From assembly GCF_001693515.2 (NCBI RefSeq), contig NZ_CP042968.1, forward strand, positions 1,116,001-1,180,000: 64,000 nucleotides of DNA, given 5' to 3'. Shown here piece by piece: positions 1-7,619 of this stretch. Source of the stretch: Bradyrhizobium paxllaeri. Its GTDB lineage: Bacteria > Pseudomonadota > Alphaproteobacteria > Rhizobiales > Xanthobacteraceae. The position numbers were made by a program, and so were the translations under genes. Within the stretch, counting starts at the first letter, position 1, and the number at the start of each line of letters is the position of its first letter. The notes under the pieces were generated by a model, which was not told where the DNA came from, ran no database searches, and worked only from the letters and a program-made list of their open reading frames with translations.

Positions 1-609
1 GCCGAGCTTTTTGGCCAGTTGCGCCGTGCTCTCCGCGGTGGATTTGGCGTCAGTGAGAAGGACGACCATTTCGTTGGCCGCAACGCTGCGGTAATACGTA
101 CGTCGGACATCGGCGGCGAGCCGCAGCGTTTCCAGTGCCGCGCGCAATTGCGCTTGCCGGAAACGCTCGCGCGCGATCTCGGAACGGAATGGCAGCGTCG
201 CGAGCGCAAGGATATCGCCGACGACCTGCCGCTCGATTTCGCTGGCGCCGTTGCCGCTGATACGCGAGATGGAAAAGGTCGGATTGGGCGGCAGGCTCTG
301 CTGGACAAGATCGGTTTCCGCGAGCGCGAGTTCGTTGTACGCGGCCTGCAGCCCCTTGTTGCTGAGGAGAGCGGTCTGCACGGCGGCATCGACGCTGAGG
401 GTGCGGCCGAGCAGGCGGCGCACGGTGCCACCAGTCCGCTCCGCGTCGTCAGCCGACCGCACGAATGCAACCTCCTTGCCGATGGTCTGGCTGGCGACGC
501 CGGCTACCACGGTCATGCCGCTGTCGGGCGAGAACGACGCGCATCCGGACAGGCCCATGCCTGCCGTCAACAGCAGCGCGAACGCATGGGATCTGGAAGA
601 AGCGTTCAT
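1..609 (-). CDS. TolC-family outer-membrane efflux lipoprotein, 5' part only
   Basis: Reading the reverse strand from the ATG at 609 gives an open frame that runs off the window, about 203 residues visible. The N-terminus is a lipoprotein signal with lipobox L-S-G-C near residue 23. It is followed by a stretch typical of TolC/CusC-type channels: an AVQTALLSNKGLQAAYNELA-like helix entry, then QQSLPPNPTFSIS, then alternating long amphipathic helices. TolC-family proteins form the outer-membrane duct of tripartite efflux pumps. Its start overlaps the stop of the small lipoprotein upstream by 4 bases (ATGA), so the two are probably co-transcribed. The His-rich protein further upstream suggests metal, perhaps copper, efflux, but the pump genes lie outside the window. 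Confidence 0.85.
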   Translation of the reverse strand, partial: MNASSRSHAFALLLTAGMGLSGCASFSPDSGMTVVAGVASQTIGKEVAFVRSADDAERTGGTVRRLLGRTLSVDAAVQTALLSNKGLQAAYNELALAETDLVQQSLPPNPTFSISRISGNGASEIERQVVGDILALATLPFRSEIARERFRQAQLRAALETLRLAADVRRTYYRSVAANEMVVLLTDAKSTAESTAQLAKKLG

Positions 610-902
610 GGCTGTTCCCGTCTGGATTTGGGAGTGACACTGTCGTTACGCTCGCGCCAAGGCGCAGGCGTTGACGGACGCAGGGAGGTGTAAGGCGCAA
701 CGGTCGAGCGGTAGCCGGCGCCGGCTACTCTGGCAGTGGGATCAGCCGGGTCCGCACTGGCCATGCGCGTTGTCTCGGGCGTGCAGCCCGCGAGCATGAC
801 AGCCGTAAAAATCATAGCGCCGCAGAGCGCAGCCTTGACGATGGAATAGCGTTCGTCCGCCGAACCAACGGCGGCGACCCACGCATGAAATTGCGCAGAC
901 AT
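606..902 (-). CDS. Small putative lipoprotein upstream of the TolC-type gene
   Basis: A 98-residue frame with a hydrophobic segment (AMIFTAVMLAGC) ending in a clear lipobox, L-A-G-C. The remainder is short, polar and proline-rich, with no recognised domain. The stop overlaps the TolC-type start by 4 bases, which argues for translation coupling. The N-terminus before the hydrophobic segment is unusually long (about 29 residues); an internal ATG at 815 would give a more normal lipoprotein but has no obvious ribosome binding site. The function is unknown. The linkage suggests an accessory periplasmic or outer-membrane part of an efflux system. Confidence 0.6.
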   Translation of the reverse strand: MSAQFHAWVAAVGSADERYSIVKAALCGAMIFTAVMLAGCTPETTRMASADPADPTARVAGAGYRSTVAPYTSLRPSTPAPWRERNDSVTPKSRREQP

Positions 903-981
903 GAATTAATCCCTGATCTCGCGATGAACCACGGGCGTGCGCGCGCTATCGATGCGCGGCTGCCCACGTCGTTACGTCGGA

Positions 982-1419
982 TCAGGAGATGGGAGGACGA
1001 TAGTGCAGAGGGGGCGCCTCACCCGGCAGGCGCCAGGAATTCTCGGAGACGCAGAGCGAAGTCGGTTGTGCGGGCTTGGCTACCGCAGGCAGGTCAGCTG
1101 CGATCGCGGATACGCAGAGCATGGCGCAGCAGGGTCCGAAGGAACCCTTGCCGTCGTGTTGATGCTTGGCATGATCATGCGAGGCGTTGCCGCTAACGAG
1201 GTGGCTTCCATTCGCCTCATGGTGCTTGTGAGCCGTAGGCAGCGTCGTCGCGTCGTCGTGCATATGCGTGGCGGCAGCCGGCCGGAACTCCATCATCAGG
1301 CACGTTGCGGCATCGCCGAGTGCCAGCGCTGCCCCGGGCGCGAGCACGCAAAACAGATAGAGCAGGGCGGCAAACCACCCCGCTTTGACGCGTGCAGGTC
1401 TCGTCAGGCGAACGAACAT
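982..1419 (-). CDS. His-rich secreted protein, paralogue A
   Basis: A 145-residue protein with an N-terminal signal or anchor (W-F-A-A-L-L-Y-L-F-C-V-L-A-P-G-A-A-L-A-L), then a histidine-rich middle (THMHDD, HKHHE, SHDHAKHQHDGK) and a conserved end with C-C-A-M-L-C-V-S-A-I and S-L-C-V-S-E-N-S-W-R. It is clearly homologous along its full length to the protein at 17136-17549. Both ends are nearly identical and only the His-rich centre differs. The His and Cys content suggests divalent metal binding in the periplasm; copper is the best guess because paralogue B sits beside CusF-like and cupredoxin genes. No enzymatic domain is recognised. Confidence 0.75.
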   Translation of the reverse strand: MFVRLTRPARVKAGWFAALLYLFCVLAPGAALALGDAATCLMMEFRPAAATHMHDDATTLPTAHKHHEANGSHLVSGNASHDHAKHQHDGKGSFGPCCAMLCVSAIAADLPAVAKPAQPTSLCVSENSWRLPGEAPPLHYRPPIS

Positions 1420-1732
1420 GGCAGCATGCTAGCGCATATCTCCGATTCAGCCAAGGCGTGCGATTTCACGAATAAGGGGAGAGATTTTGCCGCCGCAGCC
1501 GCGGCCCGGCGGGCCGTCAAGGCGAAGCGGCTCGCACGGATCCGGTGATCGGGTTCACATGCGTTGAAATCGCCACTTCCGATTCTGCTCAAGGCCAGCG
1601 ATGCGCATCCAGAACCAACCGGCCCAAACGCTGAAGACGATCTTCGGTTCCTGCGAATCTTGACGGTCAGTGCCGAACTGCTTCTGAGCCAGCCACGTTA
1701 TGGATGTGGGGCGCAACAAAGTGAGCGCTGCC
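1420..1732. other. Intergenic stretch, no supported gene
   Basis: About 310 bases between the His-rich gene and a doubtful small membrane ORF. Short open frames exist on both strands, but none has a convincing start, ribosome binding site or protein pattern. It should hold the promoter of the minus-strand operon at 1-1419. Confidence 0.4.
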
Positions 1733-1891
1733 ATGTGGATGGAATTAGGTCTGCTGGGCGCAGTCGGATTGTTGCCCGTGATTGTTGTGGTTGCGATCTT
1801 TCATGCCGCTAACTTGCGACGAGGCAGAAAGATCGGGCCGTCTCCGGACCGCGATTGGCTGTCTTCTTCTGAACTCAAAGGCCCGGACTAA
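1733..1891 (+). CDS. Possible small single-pass membrane protein
   Basis: A 52-residue frame from an ATG at 1733 with one hydrophobic segment (LGAVGLLPVIVVVAIFHAA) followed by a basic patch (LRRGRK) and a polar tail. That order fits a small inner-membrane protein with its C-terminus in the cytoplasm. There is no strong ribosome binding site and no recognised family. An upstream in-frame ATG at 1700 is also possible. Confidence is low because such frames arise by chance in this base composition. Confidence 0.3.
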   Translation: MWMELGLLGAVGLLPVIVVVAIFHAANLRRGRKIGPSPDRDWLSSSELKGPD

Positions 1892-2071
1892 CCTCTGCAA
1901 TCAACTCGTGCCGGTCCCCATCGTCTCAGCCAGCGCAGCGAGCGATCTTGTTCCTCCATTCAACGTTCGCGCGTCGGGAACATCCGGGCCGACGTTAACC
2001 CTATCGACAAACAGGCTCTACGTGGGTCGAGTCGTTACGTGAGCCGCCGCCAAGTTGCCGTATTAGACCGG

Positions 2072-2110
2072 AGAATTTTCACCGCCACTAAAAGAATTTT
2101 CGCCGCCACT
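2072..2110. repeat. Two direct 18-bp repeats, possible IS-end relic
   Basis: AGAATTTTCACCGCCACT at 2072-2089 and AGAATTTTCGCCGCCACT at 2093-2110 differ at one base and are spaced 21 bp start to start. Tandem A/T-rich end repeats of this kind occur at IS21-type termini, so a remnant is possible. No transposase remains nearby. Confidence 0.5.
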
Positions 2111-2129
2111 GAACAAGTGGAGAAGCGTC

Positions 2130-2621
2130 ATGCTGAGAATGGTGTTGGTGGGCCTCCTCATCCCATTGGGTGTAGGAATCTTAACGGCAATGGAACTCAG
2201 AACTCCGGTACGTAGTGCGGCAGTGGTCGTCGAGCCCCCTGCCGAGACAGCCGTAGGCATTTCCGATTCACATGCGGCGTTGGCGAAGGCTGATCGACTT
2301 GAAATTGCCGCTGCGAGCAGCGAGCCACCAGCGCAGCCCGCGCTGGTCGACGAGCGCAGTTCTCCGTCGGAGGAAACCAGTGTCGGTTCTTCGCAACCCC
2401 CGAGGGTGATCGTCCACCATCGACACGATTCCAGATCAAAGGATTCCAAATCAAGGAAGGTCACTGCCGTGGTCCGTCCCAAGTCGAAACCAAAGACCAT
2501 TGCCATCCAGCGAACTGCTGTTTCCGAGCGGCGAAAGGCCGCCAGCAATACCGAATCCTGTCGGCTAAGCGCATTTGGTGGGTTGCGCAAAGCTTTGAAT
2601 TCAGTCGACTGCGAAATCTGA
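2130..2621 (+). CDS. Hypothetical secreted basic protein
   Basis: A 163-residue protein with a hydrophobic N-terminus (MLRMVLVGLLIPLGVGILTA) that could be a signal peptide or anchor. The centre is low-complexity Ala/Pro/Ser, followed by a strongly basic stretch (VIVHHRHDSRSKDSKSRK, VVRPKSKPK). The end carries two cysteines in S-C-R-L-S-A-F-G-G-L-R and S-V-D-C-E-I, which could form a disulphide. A GTGGAGAAG purine run before the ATG serves as ribosome binding site. No known domain is visible. It resembles small secreted proteins of unknown function common in Bradyrhizobium-like genomes. Confidence 0.55.
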   Translation: MLRMVLVGLLIPLGVGILTAMELRTPVRSAAVVVEPPAETAVGISDSHAALAKADRLEIAAASSEPPAQPALVDERSSPSEETSVGSSQPPRVIVHHRHDSRSKDSKSRKVTAVVRPKSKPKTIAIQRTAVSERRKAASNTESCRLSAFGGLRKALNSVDCEI

Positions 2622-2890
2622 TTCATTGGAACGGCTTCGGTCTGAGGTGCCGCAGTGCATGGGATCAATCTCGCCACATCGATGCAACGTGACTTGCCGA
2701 GTTTCTACGACCCATCGAGATTCGAGATGAACAAGAAGCCACCTTGCACGCCTTCCGCGCGGCTGCAGGATCAGGACCACGATCTTGTTCCGGACCAGAA
2801 TGAATCCACCGCCTTGCCGGATTTGAGCCCTATTGTGACCCATGTCGCGGCCAAAGGTCGTTTCCGTGGGGGCGCAACTCTGGGATTCTC

Positions 2891-3655
2891 ATGTCCGGTT
2901 ATCTGCGATGTTCCATCGCTGCCTTTGTTCTTCTCGCAGGTCTCCCGACTTCGCCTGCGTCTTCGAATCCGCTTGCAGACTTGTTCAATGTCTCTCCTCC
3001 CCAGACAGCCACTGAGCCTGCTCCCGTGGAAAAGGAGAGGGAGTGCTTGCCACGGCCCGGTGCGTCGACAGCGGAGGGGCAGCGCTGGGTCTATCGTACT
3101 GAGGGGCGCCGCAAATGCTGGTTCCAGGCTGCCGAGGAGACCGCGACGGTGAAACAGGTTCGTCGTCGCGCCGCGAAGCCTCGCGTCGCCGCTCCCGAGG
3201 AGAATGAGGCCGCGCGGCGCAACAAGGCGGTCATGGATGCGCGTGCGGAGATGCTGCGCTCCGCACCGGCGGAAACGTCTGAGCCGACGCGGCCCGCTCC
3301 CGAGCTCAACGTGGTTGAGGCCGCTGCCGCCCCGGCTACGGGGGCCGCGGCCTTCGTGCCGCCGGCCGCCGTCGCCGACCGCGCGACCGACCAACTCACG
3401 CCTGACCACCCCGCGCCGCGCCGGCTCGACGCGGAGACGCTTCTGGCAGCCGCACCGGCCCGAAGCGACGCGGTTGCCGTTTCCGCACCTTCAGCCGCGC
3501 CGGTCGCCTCTGCCGTCGCCCCTATCGCCGAGGCGGCCGATGACGGGTGGGGCTGGATGGCAACCTGGCTTGGCGTGCTGCTGATGGCGCTGGGCCTCGC
3601 CTCCGTCTTGGGCTCGAGCCGGACCCTTCGGGAGGCCGTGCTGCTGCGCGATTGA
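2891..3655 (+). CDS. Secreted/anchored Ala-Pro-rich protein with W-x-Y-R-x-x-G-R-K-C-W motif
   Basis: A 254-residue protein with an N-terminal signal peptide (IAAFVLLAGLPTSPASS). A short globular unit follows at about residues 50-76, with C53 and the motif W-V-Y-R-T-E-G-R-R-K-C-W-F. The long central region is disordered and rich in Ala, Pro and Glu. The C-terminus has one transmembrane helix (WMATWLGVLLMALGLASVLG) and a short cytoplasmic tail. The same motif occurs in the unrelated-looking protein at 3883-4350, so a small shared extracytoplasmic domain is likely. Function unknown. Confidence 0.6.
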   Translation: MSGYLRCSIAAFVLLAGLPTSPASSNPLADLFNVSPPQTATEPAPVEKERECLPRPGASTAEGQRWVYRTEGRRKCWFQAAEETATVKQVRRRAAKPRVAAPEENEAARRNKAVMDARAEMLRSAPAETSEPTRPAPELNVVEAAAAPATGAAAFVPPAAVADRATDQLTPDHPAPRRLDAETLLAAAPARSDAVAVSAPSAAPVASAVAPIAEAADDGWGWMATWLGVLLMALGLASVLGSSRTLREAVLLRD

Positions 3656-3790
3656 TGCGAAGCGCAGTGGCTGTCCTATGCGGGCAGTGACGAGGTAATC
3701 CTCAGCCTCTTCGGAGTGGCCGACGAGAGAGGCCGCGAAATCGGCCTTTGCTGCGCGATTCTTCGATCGACGCGGCAAGGCCGCGCAGGC

Positions 3791-3810
3791 GATGGGTCGC
3801 TCCACCCATC
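3791..3810. repeat. Short palindrome GATGGGT...ACCCATC
   Basis: Seven-base perfect arms GATGGGT and ACCCATC around a 6-base centre, followed by CTACGCGC. The same arms, with a 14-base centre, recur at 16194-16221, so these are probably two members of one dispersed palindromic family. Confidence 0.45.
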
Positions 3811-3882
3811 CTACGCGCTCAGCAACAGAGATCAGTGGACAGAAAAGCCGAAGCGAAAAACGAAGCGCCGCAGGTCAACCTC

Positions 3883-4350
3883 TCAACGACCTAAGAGCCA
3901 GATCCTTCCGCTCCATAACGCATCAAAAGTCTCGGGGATGTAATTCGGCGTCCGCGCTTGCACGGCTTCCTCCGGTGCCCAATTTTGCACGGCCTCCTTC
4001 GGTGCCCAGGCTTGCGCGTCCAGCGGATTGAAGCGCTTCTCCGGGACGATGTCTGCGACTTCCTTGACATCTTTGCGCGACGGTTGCGCGGACACGGCCT
4101 TGGGCAGCACGTCCTTGGGCAATGGTTGCGCGGCCTCGCCTTTAGGCCATGCCAGCAAGGCTTTCGAAAGCCCTGGCTTGCCTTCGTACCAGCATTTTCG
4201 TCCGTCGATGAGACGATACGACCACCATTTTCCGTTCGGATCTGACGGCATCGCGGCGCTGCACTGCTGTTTCGCTTCCACCTTTGGCATTCCCAACAAC
4301 AGCGCCGCGACGAAAGCCGTCAGGGCCATTGATGAAAGCTGCTTGCTCAT
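3883..4350 (-). CDS. Secreted protein with W-x-Y-R...G-R-K-C-W motif and C-terminal repeats
   Basis: The 155-residue frame starts at the ATG at 4350, which overlaps the upstream stop in an ATGA junction. A signal peptide (SSMALTAFVAALLLGMPKVEA) is followed by C-S-A-A-M-P and the motif W-W-S-Y-R-L-I-D-G-R-K-C-W-Y, matching the motif in the protein at 2891-3655. The second half contains short imperfect repeats around A-W-A-P-K-E-A-V-Q and N-W-A-P-E-E-A-V-Q. No enzyme domain is recognised. It is probably a small periplasmic or surface protein; the paired cysteines may form a disulphide. Confidence 0.6.
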   Translation of the reverse strand: MSKQLSSMALTAFVAALLLGMPKVEAKQQCSAAMPSDPNGKWWSYRLIDGRKCWYEGKPGLSKALLAWPKGEAAQPLPKDVLPKAVSAQPSRKDVKEVADIVPEKRFNPLDAQAWAPKEAVQNWAPEEAVQARTPNYIPETFDALWSGRIWLLGR

Positions 4351-4535
4351 TTGGCTGCCTCGAGGCAACTGCGCTGCTGCAAGCGGCTTACAGCAGCCAT
4401 CACATCGGGACGTTCGAGAACTTCCACCAGCTTGTCGAGGATACGCTCATTGTTCTGAGGACGGGGTTGCAGGTATTCTTCCAGTATGAGTTGGGCCTCG
4501 CCAATGGCCTGAATTGCCAATTGTTGATCAGTCAT
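4347..4535 (-). CDS. Small helical cytoplasmic protein
   Basis: A 62-residue protein, MTDQQLAIQAIGEAQLILEE..., predicted to be almost all amphipathic helix, with no signal peptide or membrane segment. Its stop overlaps the start of the secreted protein downstream (ATGA), so the two form a two-gene unit. Function unknown. The coupling with a secreted protein is the only functional clue. Confidence 0.55.
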   Translation of the reverse strand: MTDQQLAIQAIGEAQLILEEYLQPRPQNNERILDKLVEVLERPDVMAAVSRLQQRSCLEAAK

Positions 4536-4946
4536 ACGCGTTACTCACAATGCGCCCCGCGAAAAGAAAGGAGGCAAATCAAGACTGCATTTGGGTTTTT
4601 CCCCGTTTTTTTCAAAAGTTCCATCAATTTTTGTTTCAGCGCTGCTGAGACCCAACGGTTTCGCAGACTCGGTAATTGGTTGATTTGTCGAATAATTTCG
4701 TCGCGTCGCTCGTATTAGGAGCGCTTATGTTGAATGCGGCAACAAGATGCTGACGATAGGCTTGAGCGTCTCATAGGTCGGCCGGATGCCTAACACGGAC
4801 TCTTTCCGAGCGGCAGGTTCGGCACACCCCTGCCGAGTGGACGTCCAGTACGACACGCCCGCACGCTTGGCTAAAACGACAGCAGGGCCTGTCCGCTCCG
4901 AATCTCCAGCGCCTGGAAAATCCATGAGGTGCGGAAGTCACGCGCT
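4536..4946. other. Intergenic stretch upstream of the cbb3 operon
   Basis: About 410 bases with lower GC in the first half (runs of T and A near 4590-4640). A 66-residue minus-strand frame at 4725-4925 has neither a ribosome binding site nor a recognisable pattern, so I do not call a gene here. Confidence 0.4.
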
Positions 4947-4960
4947 TTGATTTAGGTCAA
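4947..4960 (+). promoter_or_regulatory. FixK/FNR-type box TTGATTTAGGTCAA
   Basis: The 14-mer TTGA-N6-TCAA matches the consensus of FixK2/FNR-family activators. It lies 65 bases before the fixN ATG. A box centred at -41.5, usual for class II activation, would place transcription start near 4995. This is the expected control element for low-oxygen induction of fixNOQP. Confidence 0.85.
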
Positions 4961-5025
4961 CAATAGCGGCCTGTTGCATTGCTGAATCCGATCATGAGCT
5001 TCACGACTCGCGTGGAGTGTAGGCA

Positions 5026-6702
5026 ATGCAACCATTCCCCACCTCTCCCATGGTGGCCCAGCTCACCCGAAATGAGCGACAGGGCGCGATTCTGATCGGC
5101 CTTGTGGTCGCAATCTGCGGATCTGTGCTTGGTGTGGTCGGGCGTGATGACCCGATCGGCATTCACGGCGCGCTGATCTTCGTGGTCGGCATCCTCACGA
5201 TCTTTCTCATCGGCAAGGACTATTATGCTCCGGAGCCGTCGGAGGAACGGTTCGCCTCCTACTATGATGATCCTACCAAGGCCGGGATTGTCCTGGCGAT
5301 GATCTGGGTCGTCTTCGGCCTTGCCGTCGGGGATTGGGTGGCATGGCAGCTCGTCAATCCGAACCTGACCTTTGGCGGCGGCTGGTCGAGCTTTGGCCGG
5401 ATCCGGCCGGTTCATACGACCGCAGTGATCTTCGGCTTCGGCGGCAACGGCCTGATCGCGACCTCGTTCTATGTCCTGCAGCGAACCTCGCGCGCGCGCC
5501 TGCCGGACCAGTTAAGCCCGTGGTTCGTGCTGATGGGTTACAACCTGTTCTGCGTGCTTGCCGTCACCGGCTACATGATGGGCATTACGCAGTCGAAGGA
5601 ATATGCCGAGACGGAGTGGTATGCGGACATCTGGCTCGTCGTCGTATGGGTGGTGTACTTCCTGATCTATCTGCGAACGCTGGCGCGGCGCAAGGAACCG
5701 CACATCTACGTCGCGAACTGGTACTTCATGGCGTTCATCCTCGTGGTGGCGATGCTGCACATCGTCAACAACCTCGCCGTGCCGGTCTCGATCGGCCACG
5801 CCAAGAGCTACACGCTGTTTTCCGGCGTCCAGGACGCCATGATCCAGTGGTGGTACGGCCACAACGCCGTGGCGTTCTTCCTCACCGCAGGCTTCCTCGG
5901 CATGATGTATTACTTCTTGCCGGTGCGGGCGGGCCGCCCGATCTTCTCCTACCGGATGTCGATCATCAGCTTCTGGGGTATCACCTTCTTGTACATGTGG
6001 GCGGGATCTCACCACCTGCATTACACGGCGCTGCCGCACTGGGTGCAAACCCTGGGCATGACGTTCTCGCTGATGCTTCTGGTACCTTCGTGGGCGTCCG
6101 CGGGCAACGCGCTGCTGACACTGAACGGCGCCTGGGAAAAGGTGCGTGACGACGCGACGTTGCGCTTCATGATGGTGGCGGCGGTGTTCTACGGGCTCAC
6201 CACGTTCGAGGGATCGTTCATGGCGATCCGTGCCGTCAATGCGCTCTCGCATTATACCGACTGGACCGTTGGTCACGTTCATGCCGGTGCGTTGGGCTGG
6301 GTCGCGATGATCACGTTCGGCTCGATCTACGCTGTGGTGCCGTGGGTGTGGAAGCGCAAGAGCATGTACTCGGCCGGGCTTGTCGAGGCGCATTTCTGGC
6401 TCTCGCTCGCAGGCGCGTTGGTCTACGTCTTCGCGATGTGGAATTCCGGCATTATCCAGGGACTGATGTGGCGAACCTATAGCGAGGGCGGCACGCTCAC
6501 CTATTCCTTCGTCGATTCCCTGATCGCTATGCACCCCTACTACGTTGCCCGCGCCATCGGCGGACTGTTGTTCCTGATTGGCGGGTGCATCGGCGCCTAC
6601 AATATCTGGATGACCATCAAGCTTCCGAACCCGATTTCCGAGGCGACGGCCGATCAGCCGGAGCCAAAGGCCATCGGGGCCTCGCCACAGCCGGCGGAGT
6701 GA
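5026..6702 (+). CDS. fixN: cbb3-type cytochrome c oxidase subunit I (FixN/CcoN)
   Basis: The catalytic subunit of the high-affinity cbb3 oxidase, which reduces oxygen to water at the heme b3-CuB centre in the inner membrane. It has 558 residues, the usual length. About twelve hydrophobic helices are visible. Histidine-bearing segments typical of heme-copper oxidases include W-W-Y-G-H-N-A-V-A-F-F-L-T-A-G-F-L-G, G-S-H-H-L-H-Y-T and V-G-H-V-H-A-G-A-L-G-W. It heads the operon behind a FixK box. FixO begins six bases after its stop, with the TGA followed directly by GATGCCATG. Expected to be expressed under microoxic conditions, including nodules if the host is symbiotic. Confidence 0.97.
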   Translation: MQPFPTSPMVAQLTRNERQGAILIGLVVAICGSVLGVVGRDDPIGIHGALIFVVGILTIFLIGKDYYAPEPSEERFASYYDDPTKAGIVLAMIWVVFGLAVGDWVAWQLVNPNLTFGGGWSSFGRIRPVHTTAVIFGFGGNGLIATSFYVLQRTSRARLPDQLSPWFVLMGYNLFCVLAVTGYMMGITQSKEYAETEWYADIWLVVVWVVYFLIYLRTLARRKEPHIYVANWYFMAFILVVAMLHIVNNLAVPVSIGHAKSYTLFSGVQDAMIQWWYGHNAVAFFLTAGFLGMMYYFLPVRAGRPIFSYRMSIISFWGITFLYMWAGSHHLHYTALPHWVQTLGMTFSLMLLVPSWASAGNALLTLNGAWEKVRDDATLRFMMVAAVFYGLTTFEGSFMAIRAVNALSHYTDWTVGHVHAGALGWVAMITFGSIYAVVPWVWKRKSMYSAGLVEAHFWLSLAGALVYVFAMWNSGIIQGLMWRTYSEGGTLTYSFVDSLIAMHPYYVARAIGGLLFLIGGCIGAYNIWMTIKLPNPISEATADQPEPKAIGASPQPAE

Positions 6703-6708
6703 GATGCC

Positions 6709-7452
6709 ATGTCGATCTTCGGATTCCACTATCGGATGGAACGCAAGGCAATCGGCCTCGTGATCGGCATCATCGTGGTGGCAAGTATCGGTGGTCTGGT
6801 CGAGATCGCCCCGCTGTATACCATCCATCAGACGGTTGAGTCCGCGCCGGGCATGCGGCTCTACACGCCGCTCGAACTTGCCGGCCGCAACATCTATATC
6901 CGCGAGGGCTGCTATGCCTGCCATTCGCAGATGATCCGCACACTTCGCGACGAGGTCGACCGCTACGGTCCGTACTCGCTCGCGGTCGAATCCAAATATG
7001 ATCATCCGATGCTGTGGGGGTCCAAGCGAACGGGCCCCGACCTCGCCCGCATCGGCGAAAAGTATTCCGACCAATGGCACGTCGCCCATCTCATCAATCC
7101 CCGCGACGTGGTGCCGCCTTCGGTCATGCCTGCCTACGACTGGCTGCTTTCCACCGAACTGCGCACCCATGATCTCGGCCTTCACCTGAAAGCGCAGCGC
7201 GCGGTCGGAGTTCCCTATACGGACGAGATGATCGCCAATGCGTCGCTTGACGCGTTCGGCCAATCCAATCCGGACTCGGCGCAGGCCAAAGGCGTTACCG
7301 AGCGTTATGGCAAGGCGACCACTGTGCGCGCGTTCGACGGGCGCCCCAGTCAATTGACCGAAATGGATGCAATGGTCGCGTACCTGCAAATTCTCGGGCG
7401 GCTTACCGACGCGGCTCACAAGCCGATCGCAGATGCTGGAGCGAAGCAATGA
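6709..7452 (+). CDS. fixO: cbb3 oxidase monoheme cytochrome c subunit (FixO/CcoO)
   Basis: A 247-residue membrane-anchored c-type cytochrome that passes electrons to FixN. One N-terminal transmembrane helix (residues 14-32) is followed by the heme site E-G-C-Y-A-C-H-S (C68, C71, H72) and the axial methionine in S-V-M-P-A-Y-D-W-L. The stop overlaps the fixQ start (ATGA), as in other fixNOQP operons. Length and motif order are normal. Confidence 0.97.
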   Translation: MSIFGFHYRMERKAIGLVIGIIVVASIGGLVEIAPLYTIHQTVESAPGMRLYTPLELAGRNIYIREGCYACHSQMIRTLRDEVDRYGPYSLAVESKYDHPMLWGSKRTGPDLARIGEKYSDQWHVAHLINPRDVVPPSVMPAYDWLLSTELRTHDLGLHLKAQRAVGVPYTDEMIANASLDAFGQSNPDSAQAKGVTERYGKATTVRAFDGRPSQLTEMDAMVAYLQILGRLTDAAHKPIADAGAKQ

Positions 7453-7619
7453 GCATAGAGCACGATTTTCTGGTCGGCGTTTCCAAATCGTTCGGGCTTT
7501 TCTATCTGCTCGCGCTCTCGGCCGCGGTGGTGGTCTACGCCTATTGGCCCTCGAACAAGAAGCGCTTTGACGCCGCCGCGCGGTCAATCCTTCGCGACGA
7601 GGACAAGCCATGGCCGTAG
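7449..7619 (+). CDS. fixQ: cbb3 oxidase small subunit FixQ/CcoQ
   Basis: A 56-residue protein, too short for most ORF lists, starting at the ATG that overlaps the fixO stop. It has one transmembrane helix (FGLFYLLALSAAVVVYAYW) followed by a basic, polar C-terminus (NKKRFDAAARSILRDEDKP), the standard CcoQ pattern. CcoQ stabilises the interaction of FixP with the FixN-FixO core. The last ten bases overlap the fixP start at 7610. Confidence 0.95.
   Translation: MSIEHDFLVGVSKSFGLFYLLALSAAVVVYAYWPSNKKRFDAAARSILRDEDKPWP

Noticed and set aside
2063..2677. 204-residue minus-strand frame opposite the gene at 2130-2621
   Set aside because: It reads through the direct repeats and has no ribosome binding site; the plus-strand frame has a signal-like start and a purine-rich site.
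4725..4925. 66-residue minus-strand frame upstream of fixN
   Set aside because: No ribosome binding site, no recognised pattern, and it lies in the expected promoter region.
5512..7611. A 699-codon minus-strand open frame across fixN-fixO-fixQ
   Set aside because: It is antisense to well-supported cbb3 genes; its product is Arg/His/Asp-rich and low in hydrophobic order, as is usual for antisense frames in high-GC DNA.
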